DNA of 63,422 nt from Prolixibacteraceae bacterium (GCA_019163175.1 JAFLKN010000012.1:119991-183412); one strand, 5' to 3'; positions 25,892 to 35,571 are shown, counted from the first letter of the stretch. Notes: generated from the sequence alone by a model not told the origin. Program-made: numbers and translations.

Positions 25892-27280
25892 ATGCAAGAA
25901 CTTAGAAAATCACTTCGTGACTCGAAAATTGCCCGATGGACCGCTTTGGGTGTAGTCGCATTTACCATGCTTTGCGGATATTATCTTACTGATGTTATGG
26001 CTCCTTTGAAAGGCTTACTTGAAGGGCAGTTGCATTGGGACAGTTCGGAATATGGATTCTTTACCAGCGCCTACGGTTGGTTTAACGTATTTCTACTCAT
26101 GTTACTTTTCGGAGGTATCATTCTCGATAAAATGGGAGTACGTTTTACAGGAATGATGGCTTCAATAATTATGGTAGTTGGTACTGCTGTTAAGTATTGG
26201 GCAGTTTCGACTCATATGCTTGACGGCCAGATTTGGAATCTTTATTTCTTCGAAGTCAAAGCACAGGTTATGGTTGCCGCTCTTGGATTTGCCATTTTCG
26301 GGGTTGGGATCGAAGTTGCCGGTATCACAGTTTCCAAAATAATTGTCAAATGGTTTAAGGGCAAAGAATTGGCTTTGGCCATGGGACTTGAAATGGCTAC
26401 TGCCCGTTTGGGAACCGCTCTTGCTCTTTCAACCGGCTTGCCCATTGCAAAATATTTCGATAGCGTTTCAGCGCCAATTCTGGTTTGCTTAATCATGCTT
26501 TGCATCGGATTGATTGCATTTTTCATCTATACCTTTATGGATAAAAAGCTCGATGCATCTGAGCTAAATTTAAATCCTGATCAGGAACCGGAAGAAGCTT
26601 TTCAGGTTTCTGATGTATGGAACATCATTACCAATAAAGGATGGTGGTACATTGCAATTTTGTGTGTTTTGTTTTATTCCACAGTTTTTCCATTCCTAAA
26701 ATTTGCTGCCGATTTGATGGTTAATAAATTTGGTGTAGAGCCATCTCTAGCCGGAGCAATACCTGCGATGCTGCCATTTGGAACTATTCTTTTAACTCCA
26801 TTCTTTGGAAATTTATACGATCGCAAAGGTCATGGTGCAACAATCATGATCATTGGTGCTGCTCTTATTGTTCTGGTTCATACTTTATTTTCGGTTCCGT
26901 TATTCAACCATTGGACTTTCGCTATCTTCCTGATCATTTTGTTGGGAATCGGGTTCTCATTGGTGCCTTCTGCCATGTGGCCTTCAGTTCCAAAAATTAT
27001 TCCTGAAAATCAGCTTGGAACGGCTTATGCTTTAATCTTTCTGGTTCAAAATGTTGGTTTATCGCTGGTTCCGCTGCTTATCGGCTGGGTTCTCGATAAA
27101 TATTGCATTACCGGACAAATTCAGCAGGAAGGATTAACTGTGAACACCTACAACTATACTCTCCCGATGATGATTTTCACCGGATTTGGAATTCTGGCGG
27201 TTGTTTTTGCATTCTTGCTTAAAGCAGAAGATCGCAAAAAGGGGTACGGCTTGGAAAAACCAAATATGAAGAGCGAATAA
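25892..27280 (+). CDS. Major facilitator superfamily transporter
   Basis: This 462-residue, about 12-helix inner-membrane transporter has the MFS loop 2-3 motif as GGIILDKMGVRFTG (near 72-85), and a repeat-like GNLYDRKGHGATI in the second half (near 308-320). The N-terminal RWTALGVVAFTMLCGYYLTDVMAPLKGLLE, together with SSEYGFFTSAYGWFNVFLL, resembles bacterial relatives of the lysosomal dipeptide carrier MFSD1. That link is from memory and not certain. It lies directly before a dipeptidase gene, which fits peptide transport. A terminator separates the two genes, so they need not be co-transcribed. Confidence 0.85.
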   Translation: MQELRKSLRDSKIARWTALGVVAFTMLCGYYLTDVMAPLKGLLEGQLHWDSSEYGFFTSAYGWFNVFLLMLLFGGIILDKMGVRFTGMMASIIMVVGTAVKYWAVSTHMLDGQIWNLYFFEVKAQVMVAALGFAIFGVGIEVAGITVSKIIVKWFKGKELALAMGLEMATARLGTALALSTGLPIAKYFDSVSAPILVCLIMLCIGLIAFFIYTFMDKKLDASELNLNPDQEPEEAFQVSDVWNIITNKGWWYIAILCVLFYSTVFPFLKFAADLMVNKFGVEPSLAGAIPAMLPFGTILLTPFFGNLYDRKGHGATIMIIGAALIVLVHTLFSVPLFNHWTFAIFLIILLGIGFSLVPSAMWPSVPKIIPENQLGTAYALIFLVQNVGLSLVPLLIGWVLDKYCITGQIQQEGLTVNTYNYTLPMMIFTGFGILAVVFAFLLKAEDRKKGYGLEKPNMKSE

Positions 27281-27300
27281 ATTGTATTTCATAAAACCAG

Positions 27301-27338
27301 AAAAGCCTGCATTCAATAAAATGGATGCAGGCTTTTTT
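27301..27338 (+). terminator. Terminator after the MFS transporter gene
   Basis: Arms aaaagcctgcattc / ggatgcaggctttt pair over 14 bp (one wobble) with an 8-nt loop, and end in a T-run. Confidence 0.88.
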
Positions 27339-27507
27339 ATTGTTCCGTTTCGGGAACAAACTACAGGGATTAATTGTACTTTTATGTGCGAAATATTTTT
27401 CAGGAATGAGTTTTGGATTTTAGTGTAAAAGAAAGTGGTTTAGAGTGCAGGATATCAGAATAGTAACTCATTTCAATCCGGAAGAATTTTATTTTAAAAA
27501 CAACTAT

Positions 27508-28974
27508 ATGAGCAATGAAATCTCAAAATTAACACCCAACGAGGTTTGGGAAAATTTTCATCAGTTGACGCGAATTCCGCGTCCCTCACATCACGAGGAC
27601 CAAATCAGGCAATTTGTTGCCGATTTTGGTCGAAATCTCGGGCTTGAAACAGTACAGGATGAGGCAGGAAATGTGATTATTCGCAAACCAGCCACTCCGG
27701 GAATGGAAAAACGAAAAGGGGTGATTCTTCAGGGACATCTTGACATGGTTCCACAGAAGAACAGCGACAAAGATCACGACTTTACCAAAGATCCTATTGA
27801 AACCATTATTGACGGCGAATGGGTACGTGCTAACGGAACTACGCTTGGAGCAGACAATGGAATTGGTGTAGCCGCTGCGATGGCCGTACTTGCATCAAAG
27901 GACCTTGCACACGGACCGATTGAAGCACTTTTTACTGCCACGGAAGAAACGGGCATGGACGGTGCTGAAGGTTTAAAATCGGGCATGTTGAATGGAAGTA
28001 TCCTGATCAACATGGATTCGGAAGATGAAGGTGAATTGTATGTTGGATGTGCCGGTGGTGAAGATGCCAGCGTACGGTTTAATTACACCGAAGTAGCTGT
28101 GCCTGCCGACTCGATTGCGTTTAAGTTGAATGTAACCGGTTTAAAAGGTGGACACTCTGGCTTGGATATCAATTTGGGACGTGGAAATGCAAACAAAATT
28201 TTCTTCAGGTTACTGAAAGAAGCCCTGAAGGTTTGTGGTGCACGCTTGTCTTCAATCAATGGCGGAAACCTCCGGAATGCTATTCCTCGCGAAGCTTTTG
28301 GGGTTATTACCGTTCCTTATGCTACGGCCGACAAACTGGTTGGATTGATTGCAGGGTTGACAAACATTATAAAACGTGAATTGATTGTTACCGAGCCAAC
28401 ACTTAAAATTGAATTGGCTAAAACTGAAATGCCAGCTGGTTTAATCGACGAGGAAACACAAATTAAACTGACCCATGCTATTGTGGCCTGTCCGAATGGT
28501 GCCATTCGAATGAGCGATAGCATGCCCGGACTTGTGGAAACATCGACTAATCTGGCTATTGTAAAATCAGATTCGACAACAAAAACCGTTAATGTAGCCT
28601 GCCTGATGCGCAGCTCAGTAGATTCAGCCAAAGCCGAACTAGGCTCACGGATGGAATCGGTATTTACTTTGGCTGGTGCTGAAGTTAAACTTACAGGTGG
28701 CTATCCGGGATGGAAACCAGATATGGATTCACCAATCCTGAAAACCATGCAACAGGTTTACCAGGCAAAATTTGGCCGGATACCTGAAATTAAAGCTATT
28801 CATGCCGGATTGGAATGTGGTATTTTGGGCGGAACTTACCCAAGTTGGGATATGATTTCATTCGGACCAACCATTCGTTTCCCACACTCGCCTGACGAAA
28901 AAGTAAATATCGAGTCAGTAGCCAAATTCTGGGATTTCCTGGTTGAAACACTAAAAAATATTCCAGCGAAATAA
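27508..28974 (+). CDS. pepD: Aminoacyl-histidine dipeptidase PepD (cytosol non-specific dipeptidase, M20)
   Basis: PepD hydrolyses a broad range of dipeptides with two metal ions. I start at the ATG at 27508 (488 residues, against 485 in E. coli), since MSNEISKLTPNEVWENFHQL matches the family start; an in-frame start at 27445 adds 21 odd residues. Metal-site motifs are LQGHLDMVPQ, LGADNGIGVAAAMA, TATEETGMDGA, NMDSEDEGELYVGCAGG and the late IHAGLECGI. The lid-domain segment GGHSGLDINLGRGNAN is also present. It follows an MFS transporter of possible peptide specificity. Confidence 0.95.
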   Translation: MSNEISKLTPNEVWENFHQLTRIPRPSHHEDQIRQFVADFGRNLGLETVQDEAGNVIIRKPATPGMEKRKGVILQGHLDMVPQKNSDKDHDFTKDPIETIIDGEWVRANGTTLGADNGIGVAAAMAVLASKDLAHGPIEALFTATEETGMDGAEGLKSGMLNGSILINMDSEDEGELYVGCAGGEDASVRFNYTEVAVPADSIAFKLNVTGLKGGHSGLDINLGRGNANKIFFRLLKEALKVCGARLSSINGGNLRNAIPREAFGVITVPYATADKLVGLIAGLTNIIKRELIVTEPTLKIELAKTEMPAGLIDEETQIKLTHAIVACPNGAIRMSDSMPGLVETSTNLAIVKSDSTTKTVNVACLMRSSVDSAKAELGSRMESVFTLAGAEVKLTGGYPGWKPDMDSPILKTMQQVYQAKFGRIPEIKAIHAGLECGILGGTYPSWDMISFGPTIRFPHSPDEKVNIESVAKFWDFLVETLKNIPAK

Positions 28975-29005
28975 GCTTTCGATAGAATAAAAATAATCTG
29001 ATAGT

Positions 29006-29046
29006 GAAGGATTTCATCTCTTTTTAGAAGATGGAATCCTTCTTTT
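29006..29046 (+). terminator. Terminator after pepD
   Basis: Arms gaaggatttcatct / agatggaatccttc (14 bp, one wobble) with a 9-nt loop are followed by TTTT. It ends 27 nt before the GH16 gene. Confidence 0.8.
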
Positions 29047-29072
29047 AATCTGCAAACTAACCACCTAAAATC

Positions 29073-29948
29073 ATGAAGCGACTAACTTTTTTCTTCATTT
29101 TTGCTCTACTTGCATTTGCAGTTTTTTCTCAACCCATCAATCCACTTTTCCCGGATCCAAATCCACCCAGCGAAATTCCGGGGATGAATCTCGTGTGGGC
29201 CGATGAATTCAATTCCAACGGCAAACCCAATCCTGAATTCTGGAAACACGAAGAGGGTTTTGTCCGAAATGAAGAATTGCAATGGTATCAGAAAGGAAAT
29301 GCAAGCTGTAGTGATGGCGTTTTGCTGATTGAAGGTCGTCGGGAAGAACTTCCCAATCCGAGGTTTCAGGCAGGAAGCCGGGATTGGCGAACCAATCGCG
29401 AAACGGCTCATTATACTTCGTCGAGTATCAATACACGAGGCTTAAAACAATGGTTGTACGGACGGTTTGAAATCAGAGCACGGATTGATACCTCGATGGG
29501 TTCGTGGCCGGCAATATGGACTTTAGGTGTTGAAAAGCAATGGCCATCAAACGGGGAAATTGACATCATGGAATTCTATCGGGTAAAGGATCTGCCAACG
29601 ATATTAGCCAATGCCGCCTGGGGAACCGGTCAGCAATATGTTGCAAAATGGGATACACAGCGGATTCCTTTTTTACGATTTAAAGCGATTGATTCGGAAT
29701 GGGCCACGAAATTCCACATCTGGCGAATGGAATGGACTCCGGAATCGATCAAACTTTATCTGGACGACGAATTGCTCAATTCAACACTTTTGTCTGAAAC
29801 CATTAATCCCGATGGGTTTAACCCATTTACGCAGCCACATTATTTGCTTTTGAATTTAGCCATTGGAGGGAATGGTGGAAATCCTGACAAATCTAAATTC
29901 CCAATTAAATACGAAGTTGATTACGTGCGGATTTATCAGAAAAAATAA
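29073..29948 (+). CDS. GH16 family beta-glucanase
   Basis: This 291-residue exported endo-glycosidase probably cuts beta-1,3- or mixed beta-1,3/1,4-glucan (laminarinase-like). The signal peptide is 1-19 (AVFSQ). Early NLVWADEFN is the typical GH16 start. The catalytic motif is E162-I-D-I-M-E167, with E162 as nucleophile and E167 as acid/base. Upstream LYGRFEIRARID and GSWPAIWTLG, and the closing YLLLNLAIGGNGGNP and VDYVRIYQK, complete the jelly-roll. There is no extra binding module or sorting domain, so it is probably periplasmic or released. A MITE-like palindrome follows. Confidence 0.94.
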   Translation: MKRLTFFFIFALLAFAVFSQPINPLFPDPNPPSEIPGMNLVWADEFNSNGKPNPEFWKHEEGFVRNEELQWYQKGNASCSDGVLLIEGRREELPNPRFQAGSRDWRTNRETAHYTSSSINTRGLKQWLYGRFEIRARIDTSMGSWPAIWTLGVEKQWPSNGEIDIMEFYRVKDLPTILANAAWGTGQQYVAKWDTQRIPFLRFKAIDSEWATKFHIWRMEWTPESIKLYLDDELLNSTLLSETINPDGFNPFTQPHYLLLNLAIGGNGGNPDKSKFPIKYEVDYVRIYQKK

Positions 29949-29982
29949 AAAAGTCAGGCATAGTCATTGAGTCATTAAATGT

Positions 29983-30109
29983 GGCTGTCTCAAAAGTCAT
30001 TGATACCGTCATCCTGAACTAGTTTCAGGATCCCAACGCATTGTATATCAGATCCCGAAATAAATTCGGGATGACCAGATTCGCAAGCATTTTGACTTTT
30101 GAGACAGCC
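29983..30109. mobile_element. MITE-like 127-bp palindromic element
   Basis: Perfect 17-bp terminal inverted repeats (ggctgtctcaaaagtca / tgacttttgagacagcc) bound the element. Inside are two further hairpins: one with catcctgaa...ttcaggat and one with atcccgaa-ataaa-ttcgggat. It has no coding capacity. The words 'gtcatcctgaa' and 'ttcgggatgac' are familiar from dispersed intergenic repeats in many bacteria. I could not make out a clear target-site duplication. It lies between convergent GH16 and GH92 genes and, with its cccctttt tail, may act as a terminator. Confidence 0.65.
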
Positions 30110-30138
30110 CCTTTTTATGACATGAAATAAATGACTTC

Positions 30139-32346
30139 TTATTTGAATAACTCCTTATTCGGTTGGGCTCCCATAGTAAATTCCAGCGTTCCGCCGTCCA
30201 TTATTTCCTGATGGGTAATGTAGGTACGATCTAGAGGCTGTCCGTTCAGTTTTACTTCCTGAATGTATTTGTTTTCGTTTGAGGCCAATGGAGCTTTCAT
30301 TGTAAAGAATTTGCCTGAAGCAACTTCCAGCCTGGCTTCCTGAACAATTGGCGAACCAAATTGGTACTTCAACTCCGATGGATTAACCGGATAAAATCCC
30401 ATTGCACTGAAAACATACCAGGCCGACATTTGACCGCAATCTTCGTTTCCGCATAAACCATCGGGTGCATTGGTATACATAGTGGTCTGTATCTGGCGAT
30501 TCAGTTCCTGTGTGCGCCATGCACGTCCCGCATAATTAAACAGGAAAGTTGTATGATGCCCGGGTTCGTTGCCGTGTGCATAAGCGCCAATCAATCCTGA
30601 AATGTCAGATGAAGCCTGTTCTCCTTTTACGCCGTCTTCAACTTTAAACAGTTGATCGAGTTTGTCGGCAAATGGTTCTTTGCCACCGAGCAATTCAATC
30701 AAGCCAGTCGGATCATGCGGAGCCAGCCAGAGGTATTGCCAGGCATTTCCTTCGGTATAATCGCTGCCTTCATGTTTCGAAAAAGCCGGATCAAAAGGCG
30801 TTGTCCATTGTCCGTTGCTCAGCTTTCCGCGCATGAAACCGGTTTCTTTGTCAAAATAGTTCCGGTAATTCAGCGCCCGTTTGGCAAAATAAGCAGCATC
30901 TTCAACTTTCCCCAATTTCTGCGCTACGGCAGCTACGGCCCAATCGTCAATGGCCACTTCTTCCGATTTGGCAACCGATTGCTGAATTTTATCGGCTGGC
31001 ATATAGCCCAGTTTGTCGTAAAGACCCATTCCATCGCGGTCGTGCATCGAAGTTACCTTCATGGCTTCGAAAGCCAGTTGTTGGTCGAAATCACCAATTC
31101 CTTTCAGGATAGCTTCGGCAATAACCGAAATCGAATGATTGCCAACCATGCACCAGGTTTCATTTCCTTCCAATTCCCAAACTGGCAAAAGTCCGGTTTG
31201 TTTGTAATGGTCGAGCATAGATTTTACCATGTCGTTCACCCGCGAAGGCTGCGTTAGTGTAAACAGCGGATGCAATGCCCGATACGTATCCCACAAAGAG
31301 AAAACGGTATAGCGGTTATAGCCTGAAGCTTTTTGTGCATCACCTTTTACCCCTTTGAAATCGCCATTCAGGTCAGAAAACAGCGATGGAGCAACCAAGG
31401 TATGGTAGAGCGAAGTGTAGAAAATCGTTTTTTGGATGGAATCGTTAGACTGAATCCTGATTTTGGAAAGTTCCTTTTCCCAGGCATCAGAAGCTGCTTG
31501 TGCAGTAGCTTCAAAATCCCAGCCTGACAAAGAATTGTCGAGGTTAGAAATAGCATTTTCAATACTTACCGAAGAAATTCCAACTTTAGCCATCACCTGT
31601 TTTTGTCCGAATTTCAGCACGCCAACTGTTCGTCCTTCGCCACCAACGTTCTCAATGGCCGATTTAGTAACTGGCGTTGAAAACCGCACAGCAAAGAATA
31701 CATGCTGATCGGCTCCCCAACCGTGCGAAAGCCGTGAACCGGTAACCAGCAAACTATCCACCAGATTTAATGAGGTTTGGTAGGGTTTATCCCAGTTTAT
31801 AGCAAATCCAAGGTTGATGATCAGATTATTTTCTCCGTTTTCGGGAAAAGTATAACGGTGCAATCCGGCACGTTCGGAAACTGTAAATTCAGCTTTAATT
31901 CCACTATTTTTTAAGGTTACCGCATAAAATCCGGCCTTTGCAGTTTCCTGATCGTGACTGTATTTTCCGGCGTAACGGGTTACAAAATCCCCATTTTTTT
32001 CATCTTTTACGAATGTAACATCGGTAGCAACCGGCAAAAATGAAATATCAGCTAGATCGCCAATTCCGGTTCCGCTCAGGTGCAAATGACTGAAGCCAGC
32101 CACAATGCTGTCGGAATAATGGTATCCGGAACACCAGTCCCAGCCTTGAGTTCCATTATCGGGACTCAGTTGGATTTGCCCGAAAGGGAAAGCCGCACCG
32201 GGATAAGTATGCCCGTGATAGGCTGTTCCGATAAACGGATCGACAAAATTAGTCAGGCGGTCTTCCTGAACTTGTTTGGGTGCAGAACCTGTGCAGGCTG
32301 TCAGGAGCAATAAAACTCCGGAAAGAATCGAAATTAATTTAATCAT
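30139..32346 (-). CDS. GH92 family alpha-mannosidase, lipoprotein
   Basis: This 735-residue calcium-dependent exo-alpha-mannosidase likely acts on N-glycan or other mannan chains at the cell envelope. The lipobox is LLTAC (Cys18). GH92 signatures run in order: NFVDPFIGTAYHGHTYPGA, FPFGQIQLSPDNGTQGWDWC, GFSHLHLSGTG, FSLWDTYRALHPLFTL and WELEGNETWCMVGNHSISV. The C-terminal half has YTEGNAWQYLWLAPHD, GNEPGHHTTFLFNYAG and GNEDCGQMSAWYVFSAMGFY. Length fits the family. Linkage specificity (alpha-1,2, -1,3 or -1,6) cannot be read from sequence alone. It is divergent from malQ. Confidence 0.95.
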   Translation of the reverse strand: MIKLISILSGVLLLLTACTGSAPKQVQEDRLTNFVDPFIGTAYHGHTYPGAAFPFGQIQLSPDNGTQGWDWCSGYHYSDSIVAGFSHLHLSGTGIGDLADISFLPVATDVTFVKDEKNGDFVTRYAGKYSHDQETAKAGFYAVTLKNSGIKAEFTVSERAGLHRYTFPENGENNLIINLGFAINWDKPYQTSLNLVDSLLVTGSRLSHGWGADQHVFFAVRFSTPVTKSAIENVGGEGRTVGVLKFGQKQVMAKVGISSVSIENAISNLDNSLSGWDFEATAQAASDAWEKELSKIRIQSNDSIQKTIFYTSLYHTLVAPSLFSDLNGDFKGVKGDAQKASGYNRYTVFSLWDTYRALHPLFTLTQPSRVNDMVKSMLDHYKQTGLLPVWELEGNETWCMVGNHSISVIAEAILKGIGDFDQQLAFEAMKVTSMHDRDGMGLYDKLGYMPADKIQQSVAKSEEVAIDDWAVAAVAQKLGKVEDAAYFAKRALNYRNYFDKETGFMRGKLSNGQWTTPFDPAFSKHEGSDYTEGNAWQYLWLAPHDPTGLIELLGGKEPFADKLDQLFKVEDGVKGEQASSDISGLIGAYAHGNEPGHHTTFLFNYAGRAWRTQELNRQIQTTMYTNAPDGLCGNEDCGQMSAWYVFSAMGFYPVNPSELKYQFGSPIVQEARLEVASGKFFTMKAPLASNENKYIQEVKLNGQPLDRTYITHQEIMDGGTLEFTMGAQPNKELFK

Positions 32347-32698
32347 ACGGTAGTCTTTTATTGAGTTGTGGCAAATGTATTGAAAAAGAGGATAAGGTCA
32401 GAAGCTGCTCTGGATTTATACGAACCCAAAATCCAGATTTTATCGCATTTCTGCATTCTGTCGATGTAATGTCAAACCAAGGAATTCATGTACTACTTCT
32501 AAAAATTCAGGATTCGTACTAAATTACGGCCTAATTTATTGTATCTTTTCACTTCTGAAATTCAGGACTTTTGATTTACTGTTTGATGACTCAGACAAAC
32601 GCAAAATGAAATGTAACGAGCCAAAAGAATTACGTCTCAAATAGGAAAATGAATGTTGGCAAGCTCAGCCTGGCAATTAAAAAATAAATTATATACGA
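32347..32698. other. Divergent intergenic region between GH92 and malQ
   Basis: About 350 bp without a gene. Apart from the GH92 -7 element I see only AT-rich sequence. No operator palindrome stands out. Confidence 0.6.
32372..32379 (-). promoter_or_regulatory. Candidate -7 element for the GH92 gene
   Basis: Minus-strand TACATTTG is an exact TAnnTTTG match 26 nt before the ATG. Confidence 0.45.
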
Positions 32699-35419
32699 AT
32701 GAAAATTACCTTAAAGCTTCACTACGGAACCGCCTACGGACAGCAGATTTACGTTTCAGGTTCATCAAAAGCATTTGGACAATGGGCCGCAGCAAAGGCT
32801 GTAAAAATGGATGATCAGCAAAATGGGTTTTGGGAAATTACCATCGATAGCAAGCAAAATACAGATAGACTTGAATACAAATATCTGCTAAAAGATGAGA
32901 ACGGGCTGGAAGTCTGGGAATGGGGAAATAATCATTTGATTGACTTTAAAAACGAAGGAATCAAAAATGTCTTCGTTAACGACTTGTGGCGCAATCCCCC
33001 GGCAGCAGAAAAGGCTTTGTATACAGCATCTTTTACTAAGGTGATTATGAATCCTGTTCTGAACCGGAAACCGGTAAATCCGGTTCAAGCGAAACAGATT
33101 CTTAAGTTCAATATTCAGGTTCCACGTATTAGTTCAAACTATAAAGTTTGTGTTTTGGGCAATCAGAAACAACTTGGCGATTGGAATAAAAAGAAACCAC
33201 TTGCATTGGAATGTGGCGATGAATTTCCTTTGTGGAGTGGACAGCTTGATGCTACGGACTTGAATTTTCCGATCGAATACAAATACGGAATCTGGGATAT
33301 TGAAAAGAAAGAAGTAGTTACCATTGAAGAAGGCAATAACCGGATTCTGGGTCAATTTGAGGAACTGAAACGGGAATTTCTTTACATCAAAACTGACGAC
33401 GTTTTCCGTTTTCCGCTGGGATTGTGGAAAGGGGCTGGGGTTAGTGTTCCGGTATTTTCGCTGCGCAGCGAAAATAGTTTTGGCATTGGCGAATTTAGCG
33501 ATCTGATGGATTTTATTGATTGGGCCCGACAGATAGGAATGAAAATGGTGCAGGTGCTTCCATTAAACGAAACCATTGCCTCGCACAACTGGCTCGATTC
33601 TTATCCTTACAAGTCCATCTCGGTCATGGCTTTGCATCCGATTTACCTGAATCTGAATAAAGTCGGCATTTTGAAGGACCAAAAGTTAATGGAGGAGTTT
33701 GCAACCCATCAAAAGGCGCTCAATAAAAACACTGACGTTGATTATCCTGAAGTTTTACGATTGAAATCGCGCTATTATAAACTCATTTTTGATCAGGATG
33801 GGCAAAAGCTTTTTAAGACCAAAGAGTACAAACAATTTTTTGAAACCAATAAGGACTGGCTGGTGTCCTATGCCGCATTCGTGTTTCTGCGCGATAAGAT
33901 GAAATCGCCTGATTTCAGGGAGTGGCAAGACTTCAGTACTTACGACAAATCAAAAATAGAACAACTCTGCTCGCCCGCTTCCGAAGTTTGGGACGACATT
34001 GCTATTCATTATTTTATACAATATCATCTGGACAAACAACTTAAAGAGGTTGCAACTTTTGCCCGTAAGAATGGAATTATTTTAAAGGGTGACATCCCTA
34101 TTGGAATTAGTCCGAACAGCGTGGAAGCCTGGACTGAGCCACATTTGTTTAACCTGAATGCCCAGGCTGGTGCTCCTCCTGACGACTTTGCAGTGAAGGG
34201 TCAGAACTGGGGTTTCCCAACTTACAATTGGGAAGAGATGGCCAAAGACGGTTATTTGTGGTGGACCAAACGCATGCAAAAGATGACTGATTATTTCGAC
34301 ACCTACAGGATTGATCACATTCTTGGTTTCTTCCGCATCTGGGAAGTTCCAACCGATGCCGTTGAGGCTTTACTCGGCCATTTTAATCCGGCTTTACCAA
34401 TGTCAGCCAATGAAATTGAGAGTTACGGTGTACAATTCAACCCGGAGCGATTTGCTTCGCCTTATATTCGGCATCACCTGTTAAATCCACTTTTTGGCGA
34501 ATCGACTGACTTTGTGATTCAGAATTTTTTAACTGATTTAGGAGCTGGTAAATACCAGTTGAATGAAGAATTTAGTACCCAAAAGAAAATCAATCGGTAT
34601 TTTTTGAAAGGTATTGAAGAGGAAGAACTGGATGAAAAAAATCGAAAGATCAGGGACGGACTGTTTGATCTGGTTGCGAATGTGCTATTTGTTAGTACCG
34701 GAAACGACCAATGGCACCCAAGAATCTCGATGCAAAAGACAAGTTCTTTCGCTGAATTGGACGAATGGATGAAAGAACGGTTAAATGCACTCTACCTCCA
34801 TTATTTTTACAAACGCCACGAAGAGTTTTGGTATCACAAAGGGATGGCGAAATTACCGGCCATTGTATCGGTTGGAAATATGTTGGTGTGTGGCGAAGAT
34901 TTGGGAATGATTCCTGATTGTGTTCCGCAGGCCATGTCAGAACTGGGTATTTTGAGTCTTGAAATTCAGCGTATGCCCAAAAACCCGAAGGTTCTTTTTG
35001 CTCATCCGGCTGATGCTCCATACTTGTCGGTTTGCACAACTTCAACGCACGACATGTCTACAATTCGTGGATGGTGGGAAGAAGATCGTGAAAAGACACA
35101 ATTATTCCACCATTTGGAACTTGGCAACCCGGGCGATGCACCTTATTTTGCCGAACCGTGGATTTGTCGGCAAATCATCACGCAACACCTTTATTCACCT
35201 GCCATGTGGACAACTTTCCCGATTCAGGATTTGATTGCTATAGATGGCAGTTTCCGTTGGGATAAAACGCAGTTGGAACAAATTAATTACCCCAGCAACG
35301 TTCGGCACAAATGGAGATTCCGCATGAAGCAAAGCATTGAGGATTTAAAACAGGCGGATGAATTTAACCGCAGTCTGAAAGAACTTATTACAGCAAGTGG
35401 CCGAAATTCGGATTACTAA
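32699..35419 (+). CDS. malQ: 4-alpha-glucanotransferase with two N-terminal CBM20 domains (GH77, DPE2-like)
   Basis: This 906-residue enzyme moves glucan units between maltodextrins, maltose or glycogen in the cytoplasm; no signal peptide is present. Residues 1-100 and about 130-235 are two starch-binding CBM20 domains, each with the sequence pattern 'GW/GDWN...K...YKY'. GH77 follows: nucleophile D539 in DTYRIDH, acid/base E733 in VCGEDLGM and D785 in STHDMST. Between RIDH and CGED lies an insertion of roughly 150 residues (including QKKINRYFLKGIEEEELDEK). CBM20-CBM20-GH77 with an insertion is the plant DPE2 and Bacteroides-type MalQ architecture, not the shorter E. coli type. It is divergent from the GH92 gene. 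Confidence 0.94.
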   Translation: MKITLKLHYGTAYGQQIYVSGSSKAFGQWAAAKAVKMDDQQNGFWEITIDSKQNTDRLEYKYLLKDENGLEVWEWGNNHLIDFKNEGIKNVFVNDLWRNPPAAEKALYTASFTKVIMNPVLNRKPVNPVQAKQILKFNIQVPRISSNYKVCVLGNQKQLGDWNKKKPLALECGDEFPLWSGQLDATDLNFPIEYKYGIWDIEKKEVVTIEEGNNRILGQFEELKREFLYIKTDDVFRFPLGLWKGAGVSVPVFSLRSENSFGIGEFSDLMDFIDWARQIGMKMVQVLPLNETIASHNWLDSYPYKSISVMALHPIYLNLNKVGILKDQKLMEEFATHQKALNKNTDVDYPEVLRLKSRYYKLIFDQDGQKLFKTKEYKQFFETNKDWLVSYAAFVFLRDKMKSPDFREWQDFSTYDKSKIEQLCSPASEVWDDIAIHYFIQYHLDKQLKEVATFARKNGIILKGDIPIGISPNSVEAWTEPHLFNLNAQAGAPPDDFAVKGQNWGFPTYNWEEMAKDGYLWWTKRMQKMTDYFDTYRIDHILGFFRIWEVPTDAVEALLGHFNPALPMSANEIESYGVQFNPERFASPYIRHHLLNPLFGESTDFVIQNFLTDLGAGKYQLNEEFSTQKKINRYFLKGIEEEELDEKNRKIRDGLFDLVANVLFVSTGNDQWHPRISMQKTSSFAELDEWMKERLNALYLHYFYKRHEEFWYHKGMAKLPAIVSVGNMLVCGEDLGMIPDCVPQAMSELGILSLEIQRMPKNPKVLFAHPADAPYLSVCTTSTHDMSTIRGWWEEDREKTQLFHHLELGNPGDAPYFAEPWICRQIITQHLYSPAMWTTFPIQDLIAIDGSFRWDKTQLEQINYPSNVRHKWRFRMKQSIEDLKQADEFNRSLKELITASGRNSDY

Positions 35420-35498
35420 TTTTCAAACTTGATAAACTGTAAATTGGGTTTTAGTCCAGAGAAAAACTGTAAAAATTTACAGCTTGTTCAAATTGTAT

Positions 35499-35506
35499 TA
35501 TTTTTG
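35499..35506 (+). promoter_or_regulatory. Candidate -7 element for the FISUMP gene
   Basis: TATTTTTG matches TAnnTTTG about 65 nt before the ATG. Just upstream is a small palindrome (ctgtaaa-aa-tttacag, 35467-35482). Confidence 0.4.
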
Positions 35507-35571
35507 GCCGCTGCTTAACCAAAAGTGGTGAAAAACAATCAAAATCAAATTGAACTAGTAAAACTGATTCT

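Noticed and set aside
25892-27280. Nitrate/nitrite (NarK-type) transporter for the MFS protein
   Set aside because: The signature Gly-rich nitrate motifs of helices 5 and 11 are not visible and no nitrogen genes are nearby.
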